Program-made: the position numbers and the translations under genes
From: Nitrospirota bacterium
Lineage (GTDB): Bacteria; Nitrospinota_A; UBA7883
Direction: 5' to 3'
Length of the DNA stretch: 64,000 nt
Assembly: GCA_024275315.1 (NCBI GenBank)
Contig: JAJRZK010000050.1
Span: forward strand, 1 to 64,000
The notes under the pieces: model-generated
Told to the model about the DNA's origin: nothing
Database searches by the model: none
What the model saw: the letters and a program-made list of their open reading frames with translations, nothing else
Part shown: piece by piece, positions 8,349 to 17,832 of the stretch
Numbering within the stretch: position 1 is the first letter of the stretch
Layout of the letters: each line of letters opens with the position of its first letter

Positions 8349-10577
8349 TTATCTTTTTTTCCTTTTGATCCTTTGTTTGCCTTTTGTTTCGGAGGATTGT
8401 TTTCTGCGATGTTTTTGTGGTTTTAAAGAGCCGGTCTGGTCGATGCTACGGTTCTTTTTTTCGGGTATCCACTCGAAATCTATCTGCCGTCTTGGTTCAG
8501 AGACGTTTGTCACCTTGATTCGAACCTTGTCGCCCAGCCTGAAGCGCCGGTTTGTCCGTTCTCCTGTCAAAGTGTGTTCCTGTTCGCTATACACATAGTA
8601 ATCGTCGTGGATCGATGTTATATGCACAAGCCCCTCGACGGCGGGTTCCGTAATTTCCACGAAGAATCCGAACGCGGTCACACCGGATATGATTCCATCG
8701 AAAACGTCGCCGATTCTGCCGGCCATGTACTGGGTCTGTTTAAGTTTTATGATGTCGCGCTCTGCCTCTTCGGCTTTGCGTTCCGCGACGGAGCAACTTT
8801 CGCAGATGGCTGGTGTCAGCTCCGCCCAATAATCTTTTCTGTTTTTCCTGCGTATTATATCTTTTATCAGGCGGTGGACTATCAAGTCCGGATAGCGCCT
8901 GATGGGGCTGGTGAAATGTGTGTAATTGTCGAAAGCCAGGGCGAAATGGCCTATGTTTTCAGGCGAGTATCGGGCCTGTTTCATGGAGCGCAACAGAACG
9001 TGGGTGACCAGCTTTTCTTCCGGCCGGCCGGCGGCTTCGCCCAATATCTTTTGCATGTCTTTCGCCGTTATCCGGTCGTTGGTGGTGAAGCGGTACCCGA
9101 GCGTTGCGACAAACTCCTTGAAATCCTCGATTTTCACCGGATCCGGCTTGTCATGGACCCGGAATATGGCGGGGACGCCGGCCTTCATCAGCCGTTCGGC
9201 CACAGCCTGGTTGGCCGCCAGCATAAACTCTTCTATGATTCTGTGCGCCACGTTTCGCTCGGCTCTGATGATATTTTCCGGTCGGCCTGTCATGTCCAGC
9301 GTTATAAGAGGCTCGGGCAGGTCAAAGTCTATGGCGCCGTTTTTCTGGCGTCGTTTCCGCAGTATCGCCGCCAGGGTCTCCATGTTTCGAAAATCCTCCA
9401 CCAGGTCATGGTACCGGCGCATGGTTTTGTCGTCTTTTTTCTCCAGTATGGCCGCTACATCGGTGTAGGTCATTCTCTCCACCGTCCGGATCACCGACTC
9501 TGTGATATCTCTCTTTACCAGCTCGCCTTTTCTGTCGAAAATCATGACGCAACTCAGGGTGAGCCTGTCCACTTTCGGGTTGAGCGAGCAGATATCGTTG
9601 GACAGCTCGAATGGAAGCATCGGTATGACTGTCCCCGGGAAATAGACCGACACGGCGCGTTTGAGCGCTTCACGGTCCAACGCCGAATTTTCGATTACAT
9701 AGTGGGAGACGTCGGCGATATGGACACCCAGCCTCCACCGGCCACCGGCCAGTTTTTCCACTTCTACGGCGTCATCGAAATCCTTCGCTGTTTCGCCGTC
9801 GATGGTTACGATCCGCCTGTCCCTGAAATCGGCTCTTTTGCCTGACCACGCACGTTTGCCCTTGTCGGGAGGTTTCGTCACGGCTCTGGCTTCGCTTAGC
9901 ACCGAGGAGGGAAACTCCGACCGGAGGTGAAACCTGGCCATGGCGATTTTTATCTCCACCTTGGGGTCGTCTGTGTCTCCAAGGATTTCTATGACTTTAC
10001 CCTGGGGGTGGCGGGTTTTGGATGGATAGCTGGTAATTTCCACGACCACCGCTGTCCCGTCGGCCGTGTCCATCGTTTCTCCGGGGGGGATGTGTATATC
10101 CCGCACCATGCGCCGCTCGAAAGGGACCACGAACCCGCCTTGGCGAGCTCGTTCGAACATCCCCGCGACTGTTCTGTTGGCGCGTTCGAGCACCCGGATT
10201 ACCCTTCCTTCACGTCGTCCGTCGCGTTTGGTGGTCTCCACCCTGCATACAACACGGTCTCCATGCATCGCTTCGTCGAAATTCCTGGCGTTCAGGAATA
10301 CGTCGCTTTGCGCCGGATCGTCCGGGATGACGAACCCGAACCCGTCCCGATGACCCTGCACGACGCCGGTGACGAGGTTCATTTTGCCGGGAAGCCCGTA
10401 TCGGTTCCCCTTGATCCTGACGATATCGCCGGTCTCCACAAGCGCCCTTATGCGCCGTCTGATTTGCGCCCGCTCCTGGTTCGGCGTCCCCAGCCGGGAG
10501 ATTATCTCCCTCATGGTAAGAGGGTTGGTAAGCAGGCGTTTAACCTTGGTTTTAAGTTTTATGTCGTGTTTTTTCAT
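8349..10577 (-). CDS. rnr: Ribonuclease R
   Basis: 742 aa. An N-terminal winged-helix region ('TMREIISRLG') is followed by cold-shock/OB domains and the RNB catalytic domain, with 'IDGETAKDFDDAVEVE' (the Mg-binding aspartate cluster) and 'HIADVSHYV'. 'HFTSPIRRYPDLIVHR' and a C-terminal S1 domain ('AFGFFVEI...VEGLVHITSI') follow, and the tail is lysine-rich. RNase R is a processive 3'-5' exoribonuclease that degrades structured RNA. A short inverted repeat (ACAGCC...GGCTGT, 8331-8348) follows the stop but lacks a U-run in this direction. A 423-codon ORF on the opposite strand is a coding shadow. Confidence 0.96.
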   Translation of the reverse strand: MKKHDIKLKTKVKRLLTNPLTMREIISRLGTPNQERAQIRRRIRALVETGDIVRIKGNRYGLPGKMNLVTGVVQGHRDGFGFVIPDDPAQSDVFLNARNFDEAMHGDRVVCRVETTKRDGRREGRVIRVLERANRTVAGMFERARQGGFVVPFERRMVRDIHIPPGETMDTADGTAVVVEITSYPSKTRHPQGKVIEILGDTDDPKVEIKIAMARFHLRSEFPSSVLSEARAVTKPPDKGKRAWSGKRADFRDRRIVTIDGETAKDFDDAVEVEKLAGGRWRLGVHIADVSHYVIENSALDREALKRAVSVYFPGTVIPMLPFELSNDICSLNPKVDRLTLSCVMIFDRKGELVKRDITESVIRTVERMTYTDVAAILEKKDDKTMRRYHDLVEDFRNMETLAAILRKRRQKNGAIDFDLPEPLITLDMTGRPENIIRAERNVAHRIIEEFMLAANQAVAERLMKAGVPAIFRVHDKPDPVKIEDFKEFVATLGYRFTTNDRITAKDMQKILGEAAGRPEEKLVTHVLLRSMKQARYSPENIGHFALAFDNYTHFTSPIRRYPDLIVHRLIKDIIRRKNRKDYWAELTPAICESCSVAERKAEEAERDIIKLKQTQYMAGRIGDVFDGIISGVTAFGFFVEITEPAVEGLVHITSIHDDYYVYSEQEHTLTGERTNRRFRLGDKVRIKVTNVSEPRRQIDFEWIPEKKNRSIDQTGSLKPQKHRRKQSSETKGKQRIKRKKR

Positions 10578-10738
10578 CGGCGGCGGCCATGGTGATGAAT
10601 TGGCGATATGACATCGTTATGCGTTTGAATCATTTTTGCCTCATAATTAGGATTTGGCCAGTGCATTTATAAGAGCCGTAGTCGCATCCCGAGTCCATCT
10701 GAAATATAGCAGAGCACAGCGAAAACGCCCTGCACGTC

Positions 10739-10767
10739 TTGTGAAAATCACCAAAACGTGTTAAAAT
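10739..10767 (+). promoter_or_regulatory. Candidate sigma70 promoter for the 358-aa protein gene
   Basis: TTGTGA (10739-10744) and TAAAAT (10762-10767) are separated by 17 bp in an AT-rich stretch about 65 bp before the gene at 10833. The rest of the 10578-10832 spacer holds nothing I recognise. Confidence 0.45.
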
Positions 10768-10832
10768 ATAACAGTTTATATGATAATCCGTACATTTAGA
10801 AAGATTTTTTCAAGGTTTTTGGGTTTTTTTGG

Positions 10833-11909
10833 ATGTGGTTGCATAAAAACGAGCTGAGCCAGGACGAAAAAAGAGTCCGGTCGCTGTACAAGGCGTTGCG
10901 CGACGAGCTTGACCAGTATCTGATAGAATTCGCCCTGGTGGATTCATACGAAAACTTCCGCAAAAGCGGCCAGCCGTATCCGTTCGTGGAAAAACGGGAG
11001 CTTAAACCCCGCGCCAAGGTGATGGAAGTTGAAAACTCGCTGATGAACAGCTTCATAGTCATATTTTTCGAAGGCGCGATCCCGCCCAAACTGCAAAAAT
11101 ATATCAGGTATTTTTCCAGCAACAAAGTCACGAAAGAAAATCTCGGGGAACTGAAGCTTACCGGGCTGAACTTCGCCGACAGGTTCCAGAAGCAGATGAA
11201 ATATTTCGAGAGCAACAGGTTCTACAACCTGTTTCGCTCTTTGATGCCGGTCGATTACGCGCTTCTTATCAAGCGTGACACGTCGGTCAAACATAAAAAC
11301 AGGTTCATTCTGAGCCATTTTCATGTTCGCGTGGATTGGCTCATCGACAGCGCCGCCGAATCCCTGGGCAAGGAGCTTCGTTACGTGTCGAAGGATCTTT
11401 ATGAGAAAGGAGAAAATTTCTCCCAGATAATGGGCGAGAAGCTTTTTGAATATTATTCGTTTCACCATTCGGTGTCCGGCCGCCGCACGGCGGCGATGCT
11501 GGCGGCCCAGCTTTTGCGCCAATCCAACCTCTACAGCACCGTTTTTGTCTCGTCGTCCGAGAGCAGGACATTGACCCGGATATCGGAAGACGGCGTCAGC
11601 AAAGCGTGCCTGATACAGCTCGACAACAACGCCATCGAGCAGATAGAAAAACATCCCAACGGCAACCCGAATTTCTCCAAGCATTTTCTGGTTCACAGAA
11701 CAAAAGACTACGGCCTGGCGCGTTTCAAGGTGGTGTACCAGACCAATGAACACTCCACCCCGCCTCCCGACGGGAAACTGCGCGAGCTCAAGCCGGACGT
11801 GCAATGGCTTCGTATCCGCAACCAGCTCCTGCTACCGAACTTCACAGACACCAAGGTGCGCCCGATCCGGTATCAGATTATATATGACCAGCAGGACCCG
11901 CTGTCCTGA
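10833..11909 (+). CDS. Unrecognised cytosolic protein, 358 aa
   Basis: No signal peptide or membrane segment is visible. The N-terminus is highly charged ('NELSQDEKRVRSLYKALRDELDQYL') and probably helical. The middle contains 'YFESNRFYNLFRSLMPVDYALLIKRD', and the C-terminal third looks alpha/beta ('LYSTVFVSSSESRTLTRI', 'RFKVVYQTN'). Composition and codon use resemble the neighbours, so it is probably a real resident gene. It stands alone, with its own candidate promoter and 119 bp before the ykgJ-like gene. I recognise no family and propose no function. No Shine-Dalgarno is evident before ATG 10833. Confidence 0.75.
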   Translation: MWLHKNELSQDEKRVRSLYKALRDELDQYLIEFALVDSYENFRKSGQPYPFVEKRELKPRAKVMEVENSLMNSFIVIFFEGAIPPKLQKYIRYFSSNKVTKENLGELKLTGLNFADRFQKQMKYFESNRFYNLFRSLMPVDYALLIKRDTSVKHKNRFILSHFHVRVDWLIDSAAESLGKELRYVSKDLYEKGENFSQIMGEKLFEYYSFHHSVSGRRTAAMLAAQLLRQSNLYSTVFVSSSESRTLTRISEDGVSKACLIQLDNNAIEQIEKHPNGNPNFSKHFLVHRTKDYGLARFKVVYQTNEHSTPPPDGKLRELKPDVQWLRIRNQLLLPNFTDTKVRPIRYQIIYDQQDPLS

Positions 11910-12028
11910 GTTTCGGGGTTGGTGTCTTGTTTCCATTACGAAACCGGTTTTGTATGGTCGGCACGTGCGGTTATGGAGTATAATCCGCGCTTTTGCTATA
12001 ATTGATTTGCGGACGGTATTGAGCTTTT

Positions 12029-12409
12029 ATGAAACCAAAGAAATATACTTGCGAAGGGTGCCCCGGGCTTTGTTGCAGTGACCTGGAGGAATCCATCACC
12101 AAACCGAGAACCATCGATGACTGGGACAACCTGAAGTGGGAACTGCATTTTTCCAACACGAAGGCGTTTATCCGGAACAGGCGGTGGTACAAACTCACCC
12201 TGGGGACGTGCATATACCTGGACGAGAACAAACGTTGCACCATATACGAGCGACGGCCGCAGGTGTGCCGCGACCACAACCCGCCCGGTTGCGAGTTTTA
12301 TGGTTCCATTTACGACACAATTTTTGAAACCCCGGAACAGCTCGACGCGTATATAAAAAAGGAAAAAAGAAAAAGGAAAAACAAAAAGCGGAAATCCGTC
12401 TCATCATAA
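12029..12409 (+). CDS. YkgJ-family cysteine-cluster protein
   Basis: 126 aa. The N-terminal 'CEGCPGLCC' is the CxxCxGxCC signature of the YkgJ/CxxCxxCC family. Further cysteines ('GTCIYLDENKRCTIYERRPQVCR') follow at family spacing and 'HNPPGC' ends the cluster; the set probably binds zinc or an Fe-S cluster. The cellular role is unknown. The last 25 residues are an unusual lysine/arginine run ('KKEKRKRKNKKRK'), which suggests nucleic-acid contact or is simply low complexity. Confidence 0.85.
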   Translation: MKPKKYTCEGCPGLCCSDLEESITKPRTIDDWDNLKWELHFSNTKAFIRNRRWYKLTLGTCIYLDENKRCTIYERRPQVCRDHNPPGCEFYGSIYDTIFETPEQLDAYIKKEKRKRKNKKRKSVSS

Positions 12410-12526
12410 CCTATGGATTTTTAGGCCGTTTACGAAATGGCGCAGGCTGTGGCGCAACCGGCTCCGTGAATCAGACAACAGGGTTTATCGTTTCACCAAT
12501 AATCAGAATTTAATTGGGTTGGCTTT

Positions 12527-13348
12527 ATGACACATAAGAATCTGTTTATCGCGATAGGGATCATCCTCCTGACCGGCCTCAACGCTCGTGACTCGTTTTC
12601 CGAGGAGAGCGTTCTGCCCGTGATAAAAACCGAGCTCGGCCTTAGTGGCGTCTATTTCAACTATGAAGAGCCGGGACTGATGAAAGAGACCGGCGCCCTG
12701 GCGGGCGTTCATGGAAGTTTTACCGCCCATGTGCCACAGGGGCGGATAATGCTTCGGGCGGAGGCGGAGTATTTCGGCGGTCAGCTCGCCTATGACGGGT
12801 CGTACAGCGACGGAACCCTCCTTAAGGCCAAGTCGAATGATTTTCTGGTCGGTCTGCGCGGCATGGTGGGCAGGGATTTTGTTTCCGACAATTACGCCGT
12901 CACACCGTTTATCGGCATGGGCTGGAGATACTGGAACGATAAAGTCCAGGATTCCGGCGGGTACGAGCGGCGGATACAATATATCTATTCCCCCATCGGC
13001 GTCCGATGGGAGATTGTCCCGGACGACTCATGGCGGTACGGGTTCGTGGCTGAATACGATTTCCTGTGGCAGGGTAACGTAAAAAGCTTTCTCAGCGACG
13101 TGGGTTCCGCGTACAGCGATATAGAGAACAAGCAACAGATGGGTAGCGGCTACGGAATCAGGTTTTCAAACTATTACGAGATATTGTTCACTAGCTGGTC
13201 CGTCAAGCTGGAACCTTTCGTCCGGTACTGGAGCTTCAGGGATTCGGAATCCACCCTGTCGTATGTCCAGGGCGAGGGAACGCTGGAGTTTTACGAGCCG
13301 GAGAACCGTACGTTCGTGGCTGGGCTGGGTATATCGGCAGGTTTTTGA
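12527..13348 (+). CDS. Exported outer-membrane beta-barrel-like protein, unknown role
   Basis: 273 aa with an N-terminal signal sequence ('LFIAIGIILLTGLNARDSFSEE'). It then has many alternating polar/hydrophobic strands rich in Tyr and Trp ('RIMLRAEAEYFGG', 'FIGMGWRYWND', 'EPFVRYWSFRDS') and ends '...AGLGISAGF', with the terminal Phe common in outer-membrane barrels. It resembles small OmpA/OprF-like or autotransporter-type 8-12 strand barrels, but I recognise no named family. It is convergent with glyQ, 12 bp apart. Confidence 0.75.
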   Translation: MTHKNLFIAIGIILLTGLNARDSFSEESVLPVIKTELGLSGVYFNYEEPGLMKETGALAGVHGSFTAHVPQGRIMLRAEAEYFGGQLAYDGSYSDGTLLKAKSNDFLVGLRGMVGRDFVSDNYAVTPFIGMGWRYWNDKVQDSGGYERRIQYIYSPIGVRWEIVPDDSWRYGFVAEYDFLWQGNVKSFLSDVGSAYSDIENKQQMGSGYGIRFSNYYEILFTSWSVKLEPFVRYWSFRDSESTLSYVQGEGTLEFYEPENRTFVAGLGISAGF

Positions 13349-13360
13349 CAGCGCGACGTT

Positions 13361-14230
13361 TCACCCTTTCAGCAGAGGGAACCCCATTTCCTGTCTCAAC
13401 GCGATATAAGCCTCGGCGCATTTGCGGGCGATGGCGCGGACCCGGCCTATGTAACCGGTTCGTTCGGTGACCGATATGGCGCCGCGGGCGTCGAGCATAT
13501 TGAACGCATGACTGCATTTCAGGCAGAAATCGTACGCAGGCAGAACCAGGCCCTGGTCGATCAGGCGATGGCTCTGTCGCTCGTATTCGTCGAACCATTT
13601 CTGGTGCAGAGCGATATCGGCGTGGTTGAAGTTGTAGTCGGAAAATTCCACCTCCGTCCTGTGATGCACGTCGCCATAGGTTACGTTGTCGGACCATTTC
13701 AGGTCGTAAACGTTGTCGCAATTCTGCAGGTACATCGTGATCCGCTCCAGCCCATAGGTCAGCTCTGCGGTGACGGGTTTTAAATCTATCCCGCCGCACT
13801 GCTGAAAATAGGTGAACTGGGTTATCTCCATCCCGTCGAGCCACACCTCCCATCCAAGACCCCATGCGCCCAGCGTGGGGGACTCCCAGTCGTCTTCAAC
13901 GAACCTGATGTCGTGCTGTTCCGGCCTGACGCCCAGGTCTGTCAGCGATTCAAGATAGAGGTCCTGCGTGTTTTCAGGGTTGGGTTTCAACACTACCTGG
14001 AATTGGTAATAATGTTGCAACCGGTTGGGGTTTTCCCCGTATCGCCCGTCGGTGGGGCGGCGGGATGGTTCCACGTACGCCGCGTTCCAGGGTTCCGGTC
14101 CCAAAGCGCGAAGAAACGTGTGGGGATTGAACGTTCCGGCGCCAACCTCCAGGTCGCAAGGCTGAACAAGCAATACGCCCCGTTTGGCCCAGAAGTTCTG
14201 GAGTCTTAGTATTACTTCCTGAAACAGCAT
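13361..14230 (-). CDS. glyQ: Glycyl-tRNA synthetase alpha subunit
   Basis: About 289 aa. '[17 protein letters not shown]' and '[14 protein letters not shown]' are diagnostic for GlyQ, the class II catalytic subunit of the alpha2beta2 enzyme, and '[17 protein letters not shown]' carries class II motif 2. I choose ATG 14230 over the upstream GTG because family members begin 'MxFQ' and GGA lies about 7 bases before it. The beta subunit gene glyS, normally directly downstream, is not here: the next gene is on the other strand. Confidence 0.96.
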   Translation of the reverse strand: MLFQEVILRLQNFWAKRGVLLVQPCDLEVGAGTFNPHTFLRALGPEPWNAAYVEPSRRPTDGRYGENPNRLQHYYQFQVVLKPNPENTQDLYLESLTDLGVRPEQHDIRFVEDDWESPTLGAWGLGWEVWLDGMEITQFTYFQQCGGIDLKPVTAELTYGLERITMYLQNCDNVYDLKWSDNVTYGDVHHRTEVEFSDYNFNHADIALHQKWFDEYERQSHRLIDQGLVLPAYDFCLKCSHAFNMLDARGAISVTERTGYIGRVRAIARKCAEAYIALRQEMGFPLLKG

Positions 14231-14439
14231 TTGTGATTCCACGTTTAAAAAGATTCAGGTACGATACATCGACTTTCACAAGTTTGCAACAGCCGCAGGC
14301 TGGCTGTCATGGGTTATGATGCGAGATGTTTCCCTGTCGACCATAAAATGATGGAATATATAACTCTGATATATTACCATCGCAGGCAGAAGCGTTAACC
14401 TGTTTATTTTATTGGGGGTCCGGTTGGTGTGAGCGGACA

Positions 14440-17166
14440 ATGCCCGCCAAGGAGCCGGATATAAGTATAATTATAAATAGTAGTAAAAACATATATTCCC
14501 AAAAAGTATCCACAAGGGCTCTGAAGAGCCGATACATACTCGCTCTGGCTCTTATCGCCATTCTCGCCACCGCCGTTTTCATCGGAATGTACCTCGTTAT
14601 CAAGACCACCGAATCGTCCGCCGCGCTGATCAACGTCAGCGGCCGCCAGCGGATGCTGTCCCAGAGAATAGGGTTGTTTGCCCATGACCTTCTGCATGAA
14701 AAGGACGAATCGGTTCGCAATCAATGCCGCAAAGACCTCTTGCTGACCGCCGATATAATGGAAAAGTCCCACAAAGCCCTGTTGGATGGAGACGAAAAGC
14801 TGAACCTGCCGGGTAAATCATCGCCGGAGATACGGGCTATCTACTATGAAAACCCTTTGAACCTGGACAGAAAAGTAACAACATACATCGCGGCCGCGAG
14901 GAAATTGGCCTCCAGCCCGCCAGAAGAGCTGACCCACACCAACCCCTCCATGCAGACAATAGAGGACAACGCTCGCTTTGCGTTGCTACAGTCCCTTGAC
15001 ACTGTTGTCGCGCAGTATCAGAAAGAGAGCGAAGAGAAAATCGAGTGGTTGATAATCATGGCGTTGTCCGCCCTGGGCCTGCTCCTGGCCACACTGGTGG
15101 TGGAAGGGAAGATAATCTTCGCTCCTCTGGTTCGCAGGATAGAATCGGAAGCCGGCGCCCTGGAGTTGAGCGAACAGAAACTGCGGGATATCACCTCCAC
15201 CCTGGGCGAAGGCGTCATCGTGTCGGACAAAGAGGGGCGCCTTTCTTTTATGAACCCGGAAGCGGAACGTTTGACCGGGTGGACGGAGGCGGAAGTTGTC
15301 GGCAAGCCTATTTACAAAACCTTCGAGGTTTTTAACAAGGAAGGGGAACCGATCAGGGCCGAGGACAGGTCCGTGATGAAAACAATCACCAGGGGGGAGA
15401 CAGTTCGGGAGCACGAATGCCTGCTAAAGCGCAAGGATCAGAAAATGATGCCCATGGCCCTTGTTACCACACCTATAAAGAAAGGAGGTGAAATCATAGG
15501 CGCCGTCGCGGCGTTTCACGACATAATGGAGCGTAAGCTGGCGGAACAGGCTCTCAAGAACAAGGCGGAGCAGGTTCGCCTGCTGCAGGAAATTGCCATC
15601 GCCGCTAATGAGGCCGCCACCGTGGACGAGGCCATCCTGATTTGCCTGGACAAGGTATGCGCATATACGGGATGGGAAGTGGGACATGCGTACATACCCG
15701 ATTCCTCGGGGATATTGATATCCTCTGGATTGTGGCGCATGAACGATCCGGAGGAGTTCGAAGACTTTCGTAAAATCACCGCTGAGACAACGTTCAAACC
15801 CGGAGAAGGGTTGCCAGGGCGAGTGTATGAAAGTGGGAAGCCGGCCTGGATTTCCGATCTGGAGAAGGACGAGAATTTCCCCAGAATAAAAATGCTAAAG
15901 GAGATCAAGGTAAAAGCCGGGTTTGCGTTTCCGGTCCTGGAGGGGAAAAAAGTTGTCACCGTGCTGGAGTTTTTCGCCAAAACAACAAAACAACCCGACT
16001 ACTCCCTGCTGGCTACCATTGGCTATTTGGCCACGCAACTAGGAAGGGTCACCGAGCGCAAGCGGGCGGAGGAAGCACTCCGCACCCTGGGCAAAGCCAT
16101 CAAGGAGACCGGTGAAATGATCGTCATCACCGACGAAAACGGTATAATTCAATATATCAACTCGTCCGTTGAAAGAATAATGGGGTACAGGCCGGACGAG
16201 GTAATAGGCACCACTCCCCGGGTGCTGAAAGCGGGGGAGGGGTCCAGCGATGTATGGGAGACGATCCGGTCTGGCGCTGTCTGGCACGGGGAGATAGTCA
16301 ACAGGAAAAAATCGGGTCAGCTCTATGACGAGGAGCTTACCATATCTCCGGTGCGCAACGAACAGGGGCGGATCACCAATTATGTCGCGATAAAACGCGA
16401 CATAACCCGGCGCAAACAATCGGAAAAAGAGCTCAGGCAGGCCAGGGACGAAGCGGAAAAATCAACGAAGCTCAAGGACGACTTTGTCTCGCTGGTCGCT
16501 CACGACCTGCGGGCTCCTTTCAATTCCATCCTCGGTATGCTCCGCTTGTTGCAATCGGATAAATCACAACCCATGTCCGACAGGCAGTCCGTGGTGATAA
16601 AAAGGGTGCTGGCCAACGGTGAAAACATGGTCAACATGATCGACAAATTGCTCGATATAAGCAGGCTCCAGGCGGGTAAAATCATTCCGAGAAAAACAAG
16701 GGTAGACGCTCATGTCGTGGTGGCGGCCTCGGTGGCGAGCCTGAACTATATCGCCTCTGAAAAGGGAATCAGGCTGATCAACAACGTGCCGTTTGGATCC
16801 GAGGTCATCGCCGACGCGGACATGCTCGGCGAGGTTGTCAAGAACCTGGTGTCAAACGCGATCAAATTCTGTAACAAGGATGACACCATAACCATATTCA
16901 TCCCCACGGGCAAGCCGGCCACCATAGCCGTAAAGGACACAGGGCCCGGTATAGCCGACGACTTGCTGGATAATCTGTTCCGACACGATATAAAAACCTC
17001 TACCATAGGAACCGACGGCGAGTTCGGCACAGGGCTGGGGTTGCCCCTTAGCCGGGACATAATGAAAGCTCACGGGGGTGACCTGATCGTTGAAACCGGC
17101 CCGGACAAGGGGAGCGTGTTTTTTGCCGAACTGCCAGACGTGTCTGATCGCGCCCTGCAACCATAA
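14440..17166 (+). CDS. Membrane sensor histidine kinase with PilJ/NarX-like, PAS, GAF and PAS domains
   Basis: 908 aa. Two membrane helices (about 30-55 and 205-225) bracket a periplasmic type-IV PilJ/NarX-like domain with the 'NVSGRQRMLSQRI' P-box-like motif. In NarX/NarQ this region senses nitrate or nitrite. A PAS domain, a GAF domain ('VCAYTGWEVGHAYI...PGEGLPGRVYESGKPAWI'), a second PAS with PAC ('YVAIKRDITRRK'), HisKA with phospho-acceptor 'LVAHDLRAPFNS', and HATPase ('NLVSNAIKF', 'DTGPGI', 'GTGLGLPL') follow. The signal is unknown. No response regulator is adjacent, so it is an orphan kinase here. It is divergent from glyQ across about 200 bp. Confidence 0.92.
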   Translation: MPAKEPDISIIINSSKNIYSQKVSTRALKSRYILALALIAILATAVFIGMYLVIKTTESSAALINVSGRQRMLSQRIGLFAHDLLHEKDESVRNQCRKDLLLTADIMEKSHKALLDGDEKLNLPGKSSPEIRAIYYENPLNLDRKVTTYIAAARKLASSPPEELTHTNPSMQTIEDNARFALLQSLDTVVAQYQKESEEKIEWLIIMALSALGLLLATLVVEGKIIFAPLVRRIESEAGALELSEQKLRDITSTLGEGVIVSDKEGRLSFMNPEAERLTGWTEAEVVGKPIYKTFEVFNKEGEPIRAEDRSVMKTITRGETVREHECLLKRKDQKMMPMALVTTPIKKGGEIIGAVAAFHDIMERKLAEQALKNKAEQVRLLQEIAIAANEAATVDEAILICLDKVCAYTGWEVGHAYIPDSSGILISSGLWRMNDPEEFEDFRKITAETTFKPGEGLPGRVYESGKPAWISDLEKDENFPRIKMLKEIKVKAGFAFPVLEGKKVVTVLEFFAKTTKQPDYSLLATIGYLATQLGRVTERKRAEEALRTLGKAIKETGEMIVITDENGIIQYINSSVERIMGYRPDEVIGTTPRVLKAGEGSSDVWETIRSGAVWHGEIVNRKKSGQLYDEELTISPVRNEQGRITNYVAIKRDITRRKQSEKELRQARDEAEKSTKLKDDFVSLVAHDLRAPFNSILGMLRLLQSDKSQPMSDRQSVVIKRVLANGENMVNMIDKLLDISRLQAGKIIPRKTRVDAHVVVAASVASLNYIASEKGIRLINNVPFGSEVIADADMLGEVVKNLVSNAIKFCNKDDTITIFIPTGKPATIAVKDTGPGIADDLLDNLFRHDIKTSTIGTDGEFGTGLGLPLSRDIMKAHGGDLIVETGPDKGSVFFAELPDVSDRALQP

Positions 17167-17360
17167 ATATACTCGTAAATATACCCGGTCGTTCGCGGTG
17201 GGCTTGCATGTAAAGGCGCGCCACGGCAAGGCCGACCCGCTCAACATGTCGGCGCAAACGGTTTGCAGGGGTATAATGAATCCGGGATTCAGTCCACGCT
17301 CCAGCCAGGTTATGCGTTAATATGTTAAGCAGTATGATAATCGACGATGGAGCCTGGCAA

Positions 17361-17780
17361 ATGAAAAGTTACAGAAAGGAATTGTGGTTCAATATCCCCG
17401 CCCGACGCGGGTTCAGCGATATAACCCCGCAGGTGGAGCAGTGTCTGCGTGAAAGTGGCGTAAAAGAGGGTATTGTTCTTTGCAACGCCATGCACATAAC
17501 AGCTTCCGTGTTTATAAACGACAACGAATCCGGCCTGCATCACGATTATGAAAAATGGCTGGAAAAGCTGGCCCCCCACGAACCTGTCTCATCTTACCGC
17601 CATAACGACACCGGCGAGGACAACGCCGACGCTCACCTGAAGCGGCAGGTCATGGGCAGGGAGGTGGTCGTGGCGGTCACTGAGGGCAGGCTCGATTTCG
17701 GACCCTGGGAAAGAATTTTCTACGGCGAGTTCGACGGGCGCAGAAAAAAAAGAATGTTGGTGAAAATCATAGGGGATTAG
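17361..17780 (+). CDS. yjbQ: YjbQ/UPF0047-family protein
   Basis: About 139 aa. '[20 protein letters not shown]' and '[19 protein letters not shown]' are the conserved core of the YjbQ family, with the metal-binding histidines; '[16 protein letters not shown]' closes it. The family has been reported to have weak thiamine-phosphate-synthase activity, but its physiological role is not settled. I choose ATG 17361 because GGAG lies 8 bases upstream and the family starts near here. The fructokinase gene of the sucrose cluster starts 52 bp later. Confidence 0.9.
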   Translation: MKSYRKELWFNIPARRGFSDITPQVEQCLRESGVKEGIVLCNAMHITASVFINDNESGLHHDYEKWLEKLAPHEPVSSYRHNDTGEDNADAHLKRQVMGREVVVAVTEGRLDFGPWERIFYGEFDGRRKKRMLVKIIGD

Positions 17781-17832
17781 ATGGTCAAGTGTTTTTGAAC
17801 AAGGCTCCGGGGTCTGCCATACGGAAAGGGAA

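Noticed and set aside
8574-9845. 423-codon plus-strand ORF
   Set aside because: It lies entirely opposite rnr, has no ribosome site and no recognisable motif, and is explained by codon bias of the real gene.
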